Assembly (NCBI GenBank): GCA_017397925.1
Contig: JAFQHO010000029.1
Location: forward strand, 115,882-179,881
Reading direction: 5' to 3'
Source of the DNA: Ruminococcus sp.
Lineage (GTDB): Bacteria > Bacillota > Clostridia > Oscillospirales > Ruminococcaceae
Length of the DNA: 64,000 nucleotides
Shown: piece by piece, positions 44,433 through 52,742 of the stretch
Layout: every line of letters begins with the position of its first letter
How positions within the stretch are numbered: position 1 is the stretch's first letter
The notes under the pieces: generated by a model
Databases searched by the model: none
Told to the model about the DNA's origin: nothing
Seen by the model: only the letters and a program-made list of their open reading frames with translations
Position numbers and translations under genes: made by a program

Positions 44433-44448
44433 GCGGAGGACATAAAGA

Positions 44449-46257
44449 ATGAGCATTAAAAAAATAACGGCAGTTCTCACAGCGGCAGTGGTTACAATGA
44501 CTGCATTTGCCGCCTGTGAAAGCAAAAAAGTGGAAAAGGGAGAAAGCGATATATCCGTATCTGAGGTTGAAGAAACAACAGCACCAACAGAGGCTGTTAC
44601 AACAATTCCTGCGGAGACTTTTCCCGATTATCCCATTTCCTACCCCGAAATTGAGAAAAAGCGCACAGGCAACGTATACGAGGCTGAGGACGCTTTAATG
44701 ACCGAGGGGCTTGAATTCAGCGATGCAATCCCTGAGAAGAAAGAGGACAAAGAGGGTGAGGAAGGCACAGAAAAGCCTACAAATCCCAATGCTAAGCCAT
44801 TCAGCGGTGACGGTTATGTTACAAAGTTCAAAAAGGACGGCAGCAGATATGTCATATTTGAGGTTGACGCTCCCAGTAACCAGCATTATGACCTTTCATT
44901 CAGCATAGCCTCAGATAAGGCGGTGAATTGCCGTGTATCCGTAAATGAAAAGGAAACTGCCACATTTGCCACAAAAAAGGGCGATGATTTCACACTTATT
45001 ACCCTTTACGGTGTATTTCTCACCAAGGGAAAGACAAAAATCGAGCTTCGTCCCCTTGACGGTGATTTAAAGCTTGATTATCTTAAGCTTTCCAATAATA
45101 CATCCCTCAGCACAATACAGTATAAGGCGGAAAACAGCCTTTCCAACGAGGATGCGGGGGAGTCCGCAAAGGAGCTTATGAGCTTTCTTACGGAGAATTA
45201 CGGTAAATACACCATTACAGGCCAGTATGCCTCTGATGAAACAAACAAGGAGCTGGAGCTGATATATCAGACTACGGGAAAATACCCTGTAATCCGCTTT
45301 TCAGCAATGCACAACTCAGGCAGTAGCTTTGACAGCACCTTCAAGGATATTGACGCCTGTGCTGAATGGCACTACAAGGGCGGCATAGTTGGACTTATGT
45401 GGTATTGGGAGGCTCCCTCAAAGAAGAAGCCTTCGGTATATACAAAGGAAACTGATTTCAGAATTTCCGATGCTGTAACTGATATTGATATAGCAAAGCT
45501 TTCTCAGGAGGAAATACGCGGTCTTTACGGCGAGGGTAAAATTTCCGAGCAGTGTTACGGTATTATACTTGACCTTGACAATATGGCAGGACAGCTTATG
45601 TCCCTGAAAAACAAGGGTGTACCCGTGCTATGGCGACCTCTCCACGAGGCTTCGGGAGATTGGTTCTGGTGGGGAGCAGGCTCTGTAAGGGACTATAAAT
45701 GGCTCTGGAACCTGATGTATACACGTTATACTGAATATTTCGAGCTTGATAACCTTATATGGGTGTGGAACGGTCAGAACGACAAGACTCTTGTAGACAA
45801 GAATACATTTGATATAGCCTCCCTTGATATATATCTGCCTGCTGAAAAGGATTTCGGCAGCCGATACGAGCAGTTCTTAGCTTTACAGAATATAGTTGGA
45901 AAAGAAAAGCTTATAGCGCTCAGTGAGTGCAGTACCCTTCCGGATATGGATATGTCTTTCCGTGATAATGCGGTATGGTCGTTCTTTGGCTTGTGGTACG
46001 GCAAATACCTCCACGATGAGGAGGGCGCTTTCTCCGATGTGTACACCAATAAAGAGGCGTTTATCAAGACCTACAACTCCGACGGTGCATTGTCCCTTGA
46101 CGAGTATCTCACACTCCGAGGCGGCGAGGAGCTTGTACCGCAGTACGATGAAACAACCACAACGGAAGTAACTACTATTGTTTCAACAGATACCACAGAT
46201 ACCACAGCAAGCGGCGATGTAAGCGAAACTACCGAAACAACGGTTGCTGTATGGTAA
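44449..46257 (+). CDS. GH26 beta-mannanase lipoprotein with CBM35-like domain
   Basis: 602 aa. Lipobox FAAC with Cys23 anchors it to the membrane. After an acidic Thr-rich linker comes a CBM35/CBM6-like module (about 65-222, NVYEAEDALMTEG... LDYLKLSN), then GH26 (about 235-560) with acid/base E400 in RPLHEASGDWFWWG and nucleophile E493 in ALSEC. It ends in a Thr-rich tail. Expected to cut beta-1,4-mannan at the cell surface. No dockerin, so it is not cellulosomal. GH26 xylanases and lichenases exist, but mannanase is by far the most common. Confidence 0.92.
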   Translation: MSIKKITAVLTAAVVTMTAFAACESKKVEKGESDISVSEVEETTAPTEAVTTIPAETFPDYPISYPEIEKKRTGNVYEAEDALMTEGLEFSDAIPEKKEDKEGEEGTEKPTNPNAKPFSGDGYVTKFKKDGSRYVIFEVDAPSNQHYDLSFSIASDKAVNCRVSVNEKETATFATKKGDDFTLITLYGVFLTKGKTKIELRPLDGDLKLDYLKLSNNTSLSTIQYKAENSLSNEDAGESAKELMSFLTENYGKYTITGQYASDETNKELELIYQTTGKYPVIRFSAMHNSGSSFDSTFKDIDACAEWHYKGGIVGLMWYWEAPSKKKPSVYTKETDFRISDAVTDIDIAKLSQEEIRGLYGEGKISEQCYGIILDLDNMAGQLMSLKNKGVPVLWRPLHEASGDWFWWGAGSVRDYKWLWNLMYTRYTEYFELDNLIWVWNGQNDKTLVDKNTFDIASLDIYLPAEKDFGSRYEQFLALQNIVGKEKLIALSECSTLPDMDMSFRDNAVWSFFGLWYGKYLHDEEGAFSDVYTNKEAFIKTYNSDGALSLDEYLTLRGGEELVPQYDETTTTEVTTIVSTDTTDTTASGDVSETTETTVAVW

Positions 46258-46273
46258 GAGGTGATTATTTCAA

Positions 46274-47578
46274 ATGATTAATGATTTAAAAATAACCGTC
46301 CCCCTTACCCGCGACCAGCGTGAGGTAATGGATAAAATGACGGCGGCAATACGGGATAACGGCATAAAAGCGGTCAGCTTCCGACTTTTCGGTTCTCTGC
46401 TTATATTCCCATTTTCCGAGGGAAATGACGTTTTTCTGCTTATGGAAAGGGAGTACAAGCTGACGGGAAACGGTAAAAAGTCCTTTGTGGATTTGCGTAT
46501 TGAAGCGGAAACGGAAGCAAGGCGAAAGCATACCGATAAATGTGATGTTACTTTAGAGCAGATATACGACATATATGCGAAAAAGATGAAGATTTCGGCT
46601 GAGGAAAAGGCTAAGCTTATCCGCTATGAGTGCGAAATTGCTGAAAAGTATGTATTTCCCAGAGCTTTCGGAAAAAAACTCCTTGATACGGCGGCGGACT
46701 GCGGAAAAAATATCGTTTTGATTGCCCATACGGTATATCCCCGCGAGGTTGTGCTTCGTATGGCGGAAAAGTGCGGTATAAGCGGAAAAATCCTCATTGC
46801 CAATGAGATAGACAGCGGAGGAAATGCAAAAGACGCGGTATTTTCCACTATTCTCAAAAAGGGCAAGGCATCGGCGGCGGCTCATCTTCACATCGGCGGA
46901 GATATTTCAGCCGATGTTGAAGCTCCCATTATGAAGGGAGCAAAAGCGCTTCTTCTTGCCGATACTACGGCAAATATGATAAAATCGGGCAGAGCGCGGA
47001 GCTATGTTCAGTCGAAGCAGGTTTACGACTACGACACAGCAGCATTTCTCCCTCTGCACCTTGCATTCGGAATTTATTCGGCTTATATTTTCGATATTCC
47101 CCGAAACAAGGCTGCTCTCAGCGATTTCTGCGGAAATGCCTATATACTTGGATTTTTCGTGTATGGCTGCTGCAAAAAAGCGGATATTTCCGCCCTCAGC
47201 GAAACGGAACGCGCCATATTTGACGGAATGGCGCAAAACAGCGATATATGCCGAGGTGCCGAGGATTTCAGCGGACTTTTCCAGCGCCATTTCGGGAATA
47301 TTTCTCAGGATTTTGAATATAATGGCTTTGAACTGCCCCTTAAACTTATTTCCGAACACGGCGGCTCAATGGATGTGGGACTGCTGAAAAATCATATGCC
47401 TGCGGATATCCATAAAAAGTGGCGCGAGGGTATAACCGACGCTCCCACTGTGCCGAATTTACAGCGTGTTACCGAGAAAAATAAGCTTGAAAAGCTGGCG
47501 GACAGAATGTTCCCACCCGGAACAAAAGTGCGTAATATAGCCGATGGCGTTCTTTTCAATATGAAGAAAAAAAGATAA
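46274..47578 (+). CDS. Degenerate HAD-like protein with lost catalytic aspartates
   Basis: 434 aa, start after GAGGTGATTATTTCAA. It follows the layout of the glycosyltransferase-linked HAD hydrolases (SFDxFDTLL, then FxxxRIxAExxAR, LxxIY, IVLxSDMYxP, HIGDNxxSDxxxPxxxGI). The key residues are changed: SFRLFGSLL has R37 and G40 where the two catalytic Asp are expected, SDMY is AHTVY, and HIGDN is HIGGD. It is likely catalytically inactive, perhaps a binding or scaffold protein. It follows the GH26 gene by 16 bp, so it is cotranscribed with it. Confidence 0.72.
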   Translation: MINDLKITVPLTRDQREVMDKMTAAIRDNGIKAVSFRLFGSLLIFPFSEGNDVFLLMEREYKLTGNGKKSFVDLRIEAETEARRKHTDKCDVTLEQIYDIYAKKMKISAEEKAKLIRYECEIAEKYVFPRAFGKKLLDTAADCGKNIVLIAHTVYPREVVLRMAEKCGISGKILIANEIDSGGNAKDAVFSTILKKGKASAAAHLHIGGDISADVEAPIMKGAKALLLADTTANMIKSGRARSYVQSKQVYDYDTAAFLPLHLAFGIYSAYIFDIPRNKAALSDFCGNAYILGFFVYGCCKKADISALSETERAIFDGMAQNSDICRGAEDFSGLFQRHFGNISQDFEYNGFELPLKLISEHGGSMDVGLLKNHMPADIHKKWREGITDAPTVPNLQRVTEKNKLEKLADRMFPPGTKVRNIADGVLFNMKKKR

Positions 47579-47725
47579 TCGGGTAAATTTCGACAAAATC
47601 TGCAGAAATCCGCTTTAATGTTGCTTTTATTTCGGATTTTTCGGCACCATAGGACTGATTCTTTGGCTGGGGACAAATTATTCGTTTTACCGCTTTAAAT
47701 TCCTATATTAATTTATATTATTTTG

Positions 47726-47755
47726 TTGACGATTGGCATTCCTTTGTGATAAAAT
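47726..47755 (+). promoter_or_regulatory. Promoter of the Spo0A-like gene
   Basis: TTGACG (47726-47731), 18-bp spacer, TAAAAT (47750-47755). Confidence 0.65.
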
Positions 47756-47816
47756 TGTCTTGCTGAAATACAATGGCGTTTTTCAGTGAAAAGTTTCTAT
47801 TATGGAGGAAGAAGAA

Positions 47817-48572
47817 ATGAACAACAAGGTAAAGGTTCTCATCGGCGATGACACAGCAGCAGGCGTAAGCATTGCAAACAAGCTCAGAGAAAAAGGTATG
47901 TATGCCTACACTCGCAGAAAGGATTGCAGTGTTATTGTGGAGGCTGTCAGAAATGACGCTCCTGACGCAGTAGTTCTCGACATCACAGTTCCCGACAGCG
48001 ACGCAGTTGCAATTATGAAGAAAGTGCGTGATCTGGGAGTTAAATTCCCCGCATTCATCGTTACATCAGAATTTGACAACGAGTTTATTGAAAGACAGGT
48101 TATGGAAAACGGCGGAGCTAAATTTTTGCTTAAACCCTATGACGCAGACGATATGTTCAGTGCAATTACATCTGCACTTGGCGACAGAGTAAACAGCCTC
48201 AGCGACGATATGGAGATTGTTATTACTGATATTATCCACCAGCTGGGTGTTCCTGCTCATATCAAGGGATATCATTACCTGCGTTCTGCTATACTCTATT
48301 CAATTGAGGATAAAATGCTTCTTGAAAGCGTAACAAAGATGCTTTATCCTACGGTTGCAAATACTTATGATACAACATCATCAAGAGTTGAAAGGGCTAT
48401 TCGTCACGCTATTGAAATTGCGTGGGACAGAGGAAATGTTGATACGCTCAATTCATTTTTCGGCTATACGGTTGATACCTGCAAGGGTAAGCCTACAAAC
48501 TCCGAATTTATTGCGCTTATCACAGATAAACTAAGACTGAGATACAAATCCGCATTAAGGGTTAATCATTAA
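47817..48572 (+). CDS. Spo0A-like response regulator
   Basis: 251 aa from the ATG at 47817; the ATGGAGGAAGAAGAA before it is the ribosome site. Receiver domain 1-120 with acidic pair D11/D12, phosphoacceptor D55 (VVLDITVPD), T83 and K106 (LLKPYD). The C-terminal half (about 135-250) is a Spo0A DNA-binding domain ([38 protein letters not shown], the 0A-box-reading helix). Spo0A controls entry to sporulation and other stationary-phase functions. spoIVB, the usual upstream neighbour, is absent here. Confidence 0.85.
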   Translation: MNNKVKVLIGDDTAAGVSIANKLREKGMYAYTRRKDCSVIVEAVRNDAPDAVVLDITVPDSDAVAIMKKVRDLGVKFPAFIVTSEFDNEFIERQVMENGGAKFLLKPYDADDMFSAITSALGDRVNSLSDDMEIVITDIIHQLGVPAHIKGYHYLRSAILYSIEDKMLLESVTKMLYPTVANTYDTTSSRVERAIRHAIEIAWDRGNVDTLNSFFGYTVDTCKGKPTNSEFIALITDKLRLRYKSALRVNH

Positions 48573-48633
48573 GGGACATACCGCAGGGAGCCTCTGTGCT
48601 GACTTGTAGGTATAGTCAAAGGAGGAATTATTT

Positions 48634-49140
48634 ATGTCATTCAGAAAAATCGAATTATCGGAGCTTTCATTTAATCCCTTTGAGAAAATCGGCAAGGAAT
48701 GGATGCTTCTCACAGGCGGTACTATGGACAGTTTCAACACAATGACAGCTTCATGGGGACAGCTTGGCGTACTCTGGAATAAAAATGTGCTTACCTGCTA
48801 TATCCGCCCCAATCGTTACACATACGATTTTGTGGAAAAAGGCGAGCTTTTCACAGCTTCATTCCTTGGTGAAGAATACCGCAAGGCTCTGGCTTACTGC
48901 GGCTCTCATTCGGGACGTGACTGTGATAAAATGGCTGAAACAGGGCTTTCACCTGCCGATTTACAGGGTGCTGTAGGTATTGAACAGGCTGACCTTGTAC
49001 TCGTATGCCGCAAGCTCTACGCTTACGATATGCAGGAAAGCGGTTTCCTTACAGATGACGGTATCCCTGCACAGTTTTTCGGTACTGACCCCTATCACCG
49101 CGCTTATATTGCGGAAATTGTGGGTGTATATGTTAAATAA
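48634..49140 (+). CDS. Flavin reductase-like / FMN-binding split-barrel protein
   Basis: 168 aa, start after CAAAGGAGGAATTATTT. Sequence NTMTASWGQLGVLWNKNVLT, then CYIRPNRYTYDFVEKGELFT and YCGSHSGRDCDK fits the flavoredoxin/flavin reductase-like family that binds FMN. Redox partner unknown. Confidence 0.85.
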   Translation: MSFRKIELSELSFNPFEKIGKEWMLLTGGTMDSFNTMTASWGQLGVLWNKNVLTCYIRPNRYTYDFVEKGELFTASFLGEEYRKALAYCGSHSGRDCDKMAETGLSPADLQGAVGIEQADLVLVCRKLYAYDMQESGFLTDDGIPAQFFGTDPYHRAYIAEIVGVYVK

Positions 49141-49240
49141 TGCGTAATTCGTAATGCGTAATTATTATGTATGGACACGGCGTGCCGTGTCCGATAAAAA
49201 AATCCAGAGAAGATTTTTGGTCTTCTCTGGATTTTTTGTT
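49139..49240 (+). terminator. Short repeat, palindrome and terminator after the flavin reductase gene
   Basis: ATGCGTAATTCGTAATGCG repeats (49139-49162), palindrome GGACACGGC/GCCGTGTCC (49173-49192), then AATCCAGAGAAGA (49201-49213) / TCTTCTCTGGATT (49221-49233) followed by TTTTTGTT, a strong terminator. Confidence 0.8.
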
Positions 49241-49260
49241 GAATTTAGTATTTATTAAGG

Positions 49261-49361
49261 GGCAGATGGTGGGAATTGAACCCACGAAATCGCCGCAGAT
49301 ACCCCATTAAACAGACTTAATCACGTATCCGCGACCGCGTTACCCCTTCGCCACATCTGCC
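49261..49361 (-). tRNA. tRNA-like gene with extended, non-canonical anticodon arm
   Basis: The minus-strand product has an acceptor stem GGCAGATG / CATCTGCC, U8, a D-arm GCGAAGGGGTAACGC with A14, G18G19 and A21, and a perfect T-arm GTGGG-TTCAATT-CCCAC. Between D- and T-arm, where about 22 nt are normal, there are about 50 nt. They fold as one long stem GTCGCGGATAC / GTATCTGCGGC (11 bp with wobbles) capped by a 22-nt loop that can form ATTAA/TTAAT. No 5-7-5 anticodon arm could be found in any register. Unlike the three tRNAs at 57.3-57.7 kb it has no encoded CCA. It could be a decayed tRNA, a tRNA with an inserted segment or a tRNA-mimic RNA. Amino acid not assignable. Confidence 0.5.
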
Positions 49362-49407
49362 ATATAAGCACGGGGCGATGTGGGCATCACCCCCTACTTA
49401 AATGATT

Positions 49408-51546
49408 TTATTTCTTTTTTGTGCTTTTCCTTGTTTTCTTAGCAGCAGGCTTTGTTTTCTGCTTTATAGCGCGAACCTCTTTCATACGTTCCTGTCTGAC
49501 TGCCTTTGCTTCAAGGCGGCGGTATGCTTCCTCATAGAAGTATTCCTGAGAATTGAGCAGTTCCTCGCCCTCCTGAGGCTCAACACGGACATATCTGCCG
49601 TTGCTTTGCAGTTCTCTTGCCTTTACATTATCAGACATCATAATATTAAACATATCGCGTATGCGCTTTTTCAGCCTTTCGTCTTCAACGGGAATGGCTA
49701 CCTCTACGCGGCGGATTGTATTTCTGCTCATAAAGTCAGCGGAACCGATATATATCTTCTGTTCCTTTGTATCTTTGCCGAATATGAATATACGGCTATG
49801 CTCCAGAAATCTTCCGACTATACTGCGGACGGTGATATTCTCCGTATATCCCTCAACCTTTGGGATAATGCAGCATATTCCCCTTACAAGGAGGTCTATT
49901 TTTACTCCTGCCTGTGAGGCTTCAACAAGCTTATCAATAATCGACTTATCGTTGAGGGAGTTGATTTTTGCGGCGAAATATCCTTTTCCACCGTTTTTAG
50001 CTATCTCAATTTGTTCGTCTATCATTTCAAGCACCTGAGGCAATAATGCGTAAGGGGATACCAGCAGCTTATTTGTTTTTTCCACAAATGTGCCGTTAAG
50101 CAGACATTCGAATACCTGTTCTGCGTCCTCGGCAACTTCGCGGTCGGCAGTAAGCAGCATAAGGTCAGTGTACAGCGAGGATGTTTTTTCGTTGTAGTTG
50201 CCTGTTCCAACTTGTGTAACGTAATCAAATTTATCGCCAGTACTCTTACGTTTAATCAAAAGCAGCTTTGAGTGTGCCTTGAACTCCTTTGGGCCGTATA
50301 TAACCTTTACGCCTGCTTTCTGGAGTATTTTTGACCACTCAATATTGTTTGCCTCGTCAAATCTTGCACGAAGCTCAATCATAACAAGAACTTCCTTGCC
50401 GTTTTCGGCAGCAGTACATAATGCGCTTATAACCTTGCTGTTGCGGGCAAGGCGGTAGAGTGTGATTTTTATAGATGTAACCTTCGGGTCTGTGGCTGAC
50501 TCCTCTAAAAGCCGTATAAACGATGTTGTAATGGACTCAAAGGGATAGCTGAGCAGAATATCCTTTGACTTCACCTGAGAGAATACAGAACGATTATCTG
50601 CAAGCATAGCCGTTTTTCTGGGAAGTCGTGGCTCAAAGTGAAGTTCCGGCGTCATATCGAGTTCCTGCAATCTGTAAAGATAGGATAAATCCAGCGGTAT
50701 ATTTGAATTAAACACGCGGACATTGCCTATTTTCAGCTTTTTGCAGATATAATCCAGGGCTTCACGGCTGAACTGGTTTGTTATTTCAAGACGGACAGCG
50801 GCAAGCTTTGTACGCTTTACTACAAGCTCCTCCATACGGTCACGGAAGTCTGCACCCTTGTTATTTACCATAATATCGGCATTTCTCGTAACACGGATAA
50901 TGGCCCTGTCCTGTATCTTGCAGCCTTTGAACATAAGATGTGCAAATTGCAGAACAACTTCCTCGTGGAGGATAAAGCGCTTTCCGTCCTTGCCCAGGGG
51001 GATAATGCGGTCAGCGTGTTCGTGGGCTACGGGAATCATTCCAACTAATGCACCCTTTTTTGAGGCAATATGGACTGCTACATAAAGCTCCTTGTTTTTA
51101 AGGAACGGGAAAGGCAGTGCATCATTTACAAGTATTCCTGTGATAAATGGCTTTATTTCGCGCTTAAAGTAAAGCTCCAGAAATGCCTGTTCTTCGGGAG
51201 TTGCGTTGGCAAATGCAACGTGTTCAAAGCCGTATGGCAGAAGCTCCTCCATATTCTTTTTGAATGCCTCCTCAACTCTTGGCTGGAGGCGGCGTACAGC
51301 TGTATAAATAGAATCAAGCTGCTGTGACGGGGTCATACCCGACTTACTGTCCTTTTTCTTGTTGTTTTCCTTTTCGTCGTCAGTGAGAGAACCAACGCGA
51401 ACCATAAAGAATTCATCAAGATTACTCTGATATATAGCGGAAAATGAAAGCCTTTCAAGCAAAGGATTGTTTGTATCTGTAGCTTCTTCAATGACTCGTT
51501 TATTAAATTTAAGCCAGGAAAGCTCACGGTTTTCAAGATGTTCCAT
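49408..51546 (-). CDS. ppk: Polyphosphate kinase 1
   Basis: 712 aa from the ATG at 51546, preceded by AAAGGAG; 17 in-frame codons upstream are AT-rich leader. It makes polyphosphate from ATP. Visible: N-terminal helical domain (NRELSWLKFNKRVIEEA), PHP-like head domain and two PLD-like C domains with the histidines in KAHSKLLLI and LEHSRIFIFG. A Lys/Arg-rich tail (KQKTKPAAKKTRKSTKKK) extends the C-terminus. Monocistronic by appearance. Confidence 0.95.
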   Translation of the reverse strand: MEHLENRELSWLKFNKRVIEEATDTNNPLLERLSFSAIYQSNLDEFFMVRVGSLTDDEKENNKKKDSKSGMTPSQQLDSIYTAVRRLQPRVEEAFKKNMEELLPYGFEHVAFANATPEEQAFLELYFKREIKPFITGILVNDALPFPFLKNKELYVAVHIASKKGALVGMIPVAHEHADRIIPLGKDGKRFILHEEVVLQFAHLMFKGCKIQDRAIIRVTRNADIMVNNKGADFRDRMEELVVKRTKLAAVRLEITNQFSREALDYICKKLKIGNVRVFNSNIPLDLSYLYRLQELDMTPELHFEPRLPRKTAMLADNRSVFSQVKSKDILLSYPFESITTSFIRLLEESATDPKVTSIKITLYRLARNSKVISALCTAAENGKEVLVMIELRARFDEANNIEWSKILQKAGVKVIYGPKEFKAHSKLLLIKRKSTGDKFDYVTQVGTGNYNEKTSSLYTDLMLLTADREVAEDAEQVFECLLNGTFVEKTNKLLVSPYALLPQVLEMIDEQIEIAKNGGKGYFAAKINSLNDKSIIDKLVEASQAGVKIDLLVRGICCIIPKVEGYTENITVRSIVGRFLEHSRIFIFGKDTKEQKIYIGSADFMSRNTIRRVEVAIPVEDERLKKRIRDMFNIMMSDNVKARELQSNGRYVRVEPQEGEELLNSQEYFYEEAYRRLEAKAVRQERMKEVRAIKQKTKPAAKKTRKSTKKK

Positions 51547-51745
51547 AGAAAAATTCTCCTTTATGAGGGTGTGGTTATTATTATAATTATATAACATTTT
51601 TTGTGATATGTCAAGAGATATAAGTCAAAATAGATAAAAAACAAGGCGATTTTGAAAGAAAATGGTAGAATTCCGAAAAATTCTCCGATATGCACAAAGC
51701 AGATGATATTTTTTTAACATATATGCCAAACTGTTGCTAATTCCC

Positions 51746-51774
51746 TTGATTTATGATTTTTGTTGTGCTATAAT
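51746..51774 (+). promoter_or_regulatory. Promoter of the small-protein cluster
   Basis: TTGATT (51746-51751), 17-bp spacer, TATAAT (51769-51774). Confidence 0.65.
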
Positions 51775-51810
51775 GTGATTACCAAAATATTTATAAGGAG
51801 CGTAAAAGCT

Positions 51811-52035
51811 ATGGATATCAAAGAAAAAATCGAAGAACTGGTAAACAAAATCAAGAACGATAAGGATTTCGGCGACGATTTCAAAAAAGACCCTGTAAAG
51901 GCTGTTGAAAGCGTTATCGGAATTGATCTGCCCGATGAGCAGATTGAAAAGGTTATCGACGGTGTTAAGGCAAAAATCAGCCTTGATGATATCGGAGATA
52001 AAATCGGCGACCTTTTCGATAAATTCAAGAAATAA
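51811..52035 (+). CDS. Small charged helical protein with NHLP/Nif11-leader-like segment
   Basis: 74 aa from the ATG at 51811 (AAGGAGCGTAAAAGCT upstream). Highly charged (about 22 Asp/Glu and 19 Lys). The segment FKKDPVKAVESVIGIDLPDE followed by QIEKVIDGV resembles leader regions of nitrile-hydratase-type RiPP precursors (DP..A+....GI.LP...+..V). There is no Gly-Gly or core-like tail and no modifying enzyme nearby. It may be a stand-alone housekeeping small protein. Confidence 0.65.
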   Translation: MDIKEKIEELVNKIKNDKDFGDDFKKDPVKAVESVIGIDLPDEQIEKVIDGVKAKISLDDIGDKIGDLFDKFKK

Positions 52036-52063
52036 TCAAATTTGATAAAAAAGGATTTTGTAT

Positions 52064-52243
52064 ATGACAATTTACGATGAAGATATTAATTTTGATGAAT
52101 TAGAACAAACTACCCATGAAGATACAGAAAGTATAATTTGGTATACTTGTCCGTTGTGTGGTGGGGAATATATTGAAGATTTTATAACAGAACATGAAGG
52201 TCAAGTAATGTGTATTGATTGTTGGAGTGAAAGAAACCCCTAA
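52064..52243 (+). CDS. Small zinc-ribbon-like protein
   Basis: 59 aa, ATG at 52064 with AAGGATTTTG upstream. Acidic N-terminus, then YTCPLCGGEYI and MCIDCW, a four-Cys metal-site pattern. AT-rich third positions unlike the neighbouring genes suggest separate ancestry. Function unknown. Confidence 0.6.
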   Translation: MTIYDEDINFDELEQTTHEDTESIIWYTCPLCGGEYIEDFITEHEGQVMCIDCWSERNP

Positions 52244-52272
52244 TAAGTATTTTTATGAAGGAGGAAATATAT

Positions 52273-52494
52273 ATGCAGATGTGTCCATATTGTGATAAGG
52301 TTTATGATGAATCTGAGTATAGTGGTTGTCCATATTGTTCTGGAGAATTATCAGATGATTCAAGTGGAGAAAAAATAAAAAATTGTCCTTTATGCGAAGG
52401 CGGCGTTATGCATTGGGAAGAGTTTTGGTTTTGTTCTAATTGCGGTCATGAAATCTATACTGGCGAAGATGATTATGACGACATTTGGGATTAA
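52273..52494 (+). CDS. Small double zinc-ribbon protein
   Basis: 73 aa from the ATG at 52273; the ATGAAGGAGGAAATATAT before it is the ribosome site. Two ribbons: CPYCDKVYDESEYSGCPYC and CPLCEGG..CSNCGHEI, then an acidic tail. Same AT-rich codon use as the previous gene. Function unknown. Confidence 0.65.
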   Translation: MQMCPYCDKVYDESEYSGCPYCSGELSDDSSGEKIKNCPLCEGGVMHWEEFWFCSNCGHEIYTGEDDYDDIWD

Positions 52495-52513
52495 TTCAAA
52501 AACACTAAGTATA

Positions 52514-52543
52514 GGCGGTGGGATTTTTCCTGCCGCCTTTTTT
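52514..52543 (+). terminator. Terminator of the small-protein cluster
   Basis: GGCGGTGGGA / TCCTGCCGCC followed by TTTTTTAA. Confidence 0.8.
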
Positions 52544-52742
52544 AATGCGTAATTAAGCTTTTAGTTGTGGAACTGCGATTTATTCGTTTACCGTTTGTTT
52601 TATGTACGCTGATACTTCTCTCGGCGGACACCATATAACTATGCAAAAGTATCAGCATATAAAAACGGACGGCAGAAAAAATCCCACCGCCCAAAAAATT
52701 CTTAATTCTGAATTCTGAATTCTTAATTCAATTACGCATTAA
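52544..52742 (-). terminator. Repeat-rich spacer with minus-strand terminator
   Basis: Minus strand GGGCGGTGGGA-TTTTT-TCTGCCGTCC followed by GTTTTTAT (52666-52692) ends the MIF-like operon. It is nearly an inverted copy of the terminator at 52514. Between them lies an inner inverted repeat GCTGATACTT / AAGTATCAGC (about 52608-52655). Short AATTCTGAATTCTTAATTC repeats cover 52697-52740. Confidence 0.7.

Noticed and set aside
47802-47816. ATG at 47802 as start of the Spo0A-like gene
   Set aside because: ATGGAGGAAGAAGAA is the Shine-Dalgarno region of the ATG at 47817. The same situation led me to reject the upstream ATGs at 21444, 28787, 39802 and 52255.
49401-49917. 171-codon plus-strand frame over the ppk 3' end
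   Set aside because: Antisense to the well-conserved ppk C-terminal domain, with no ribosome site.
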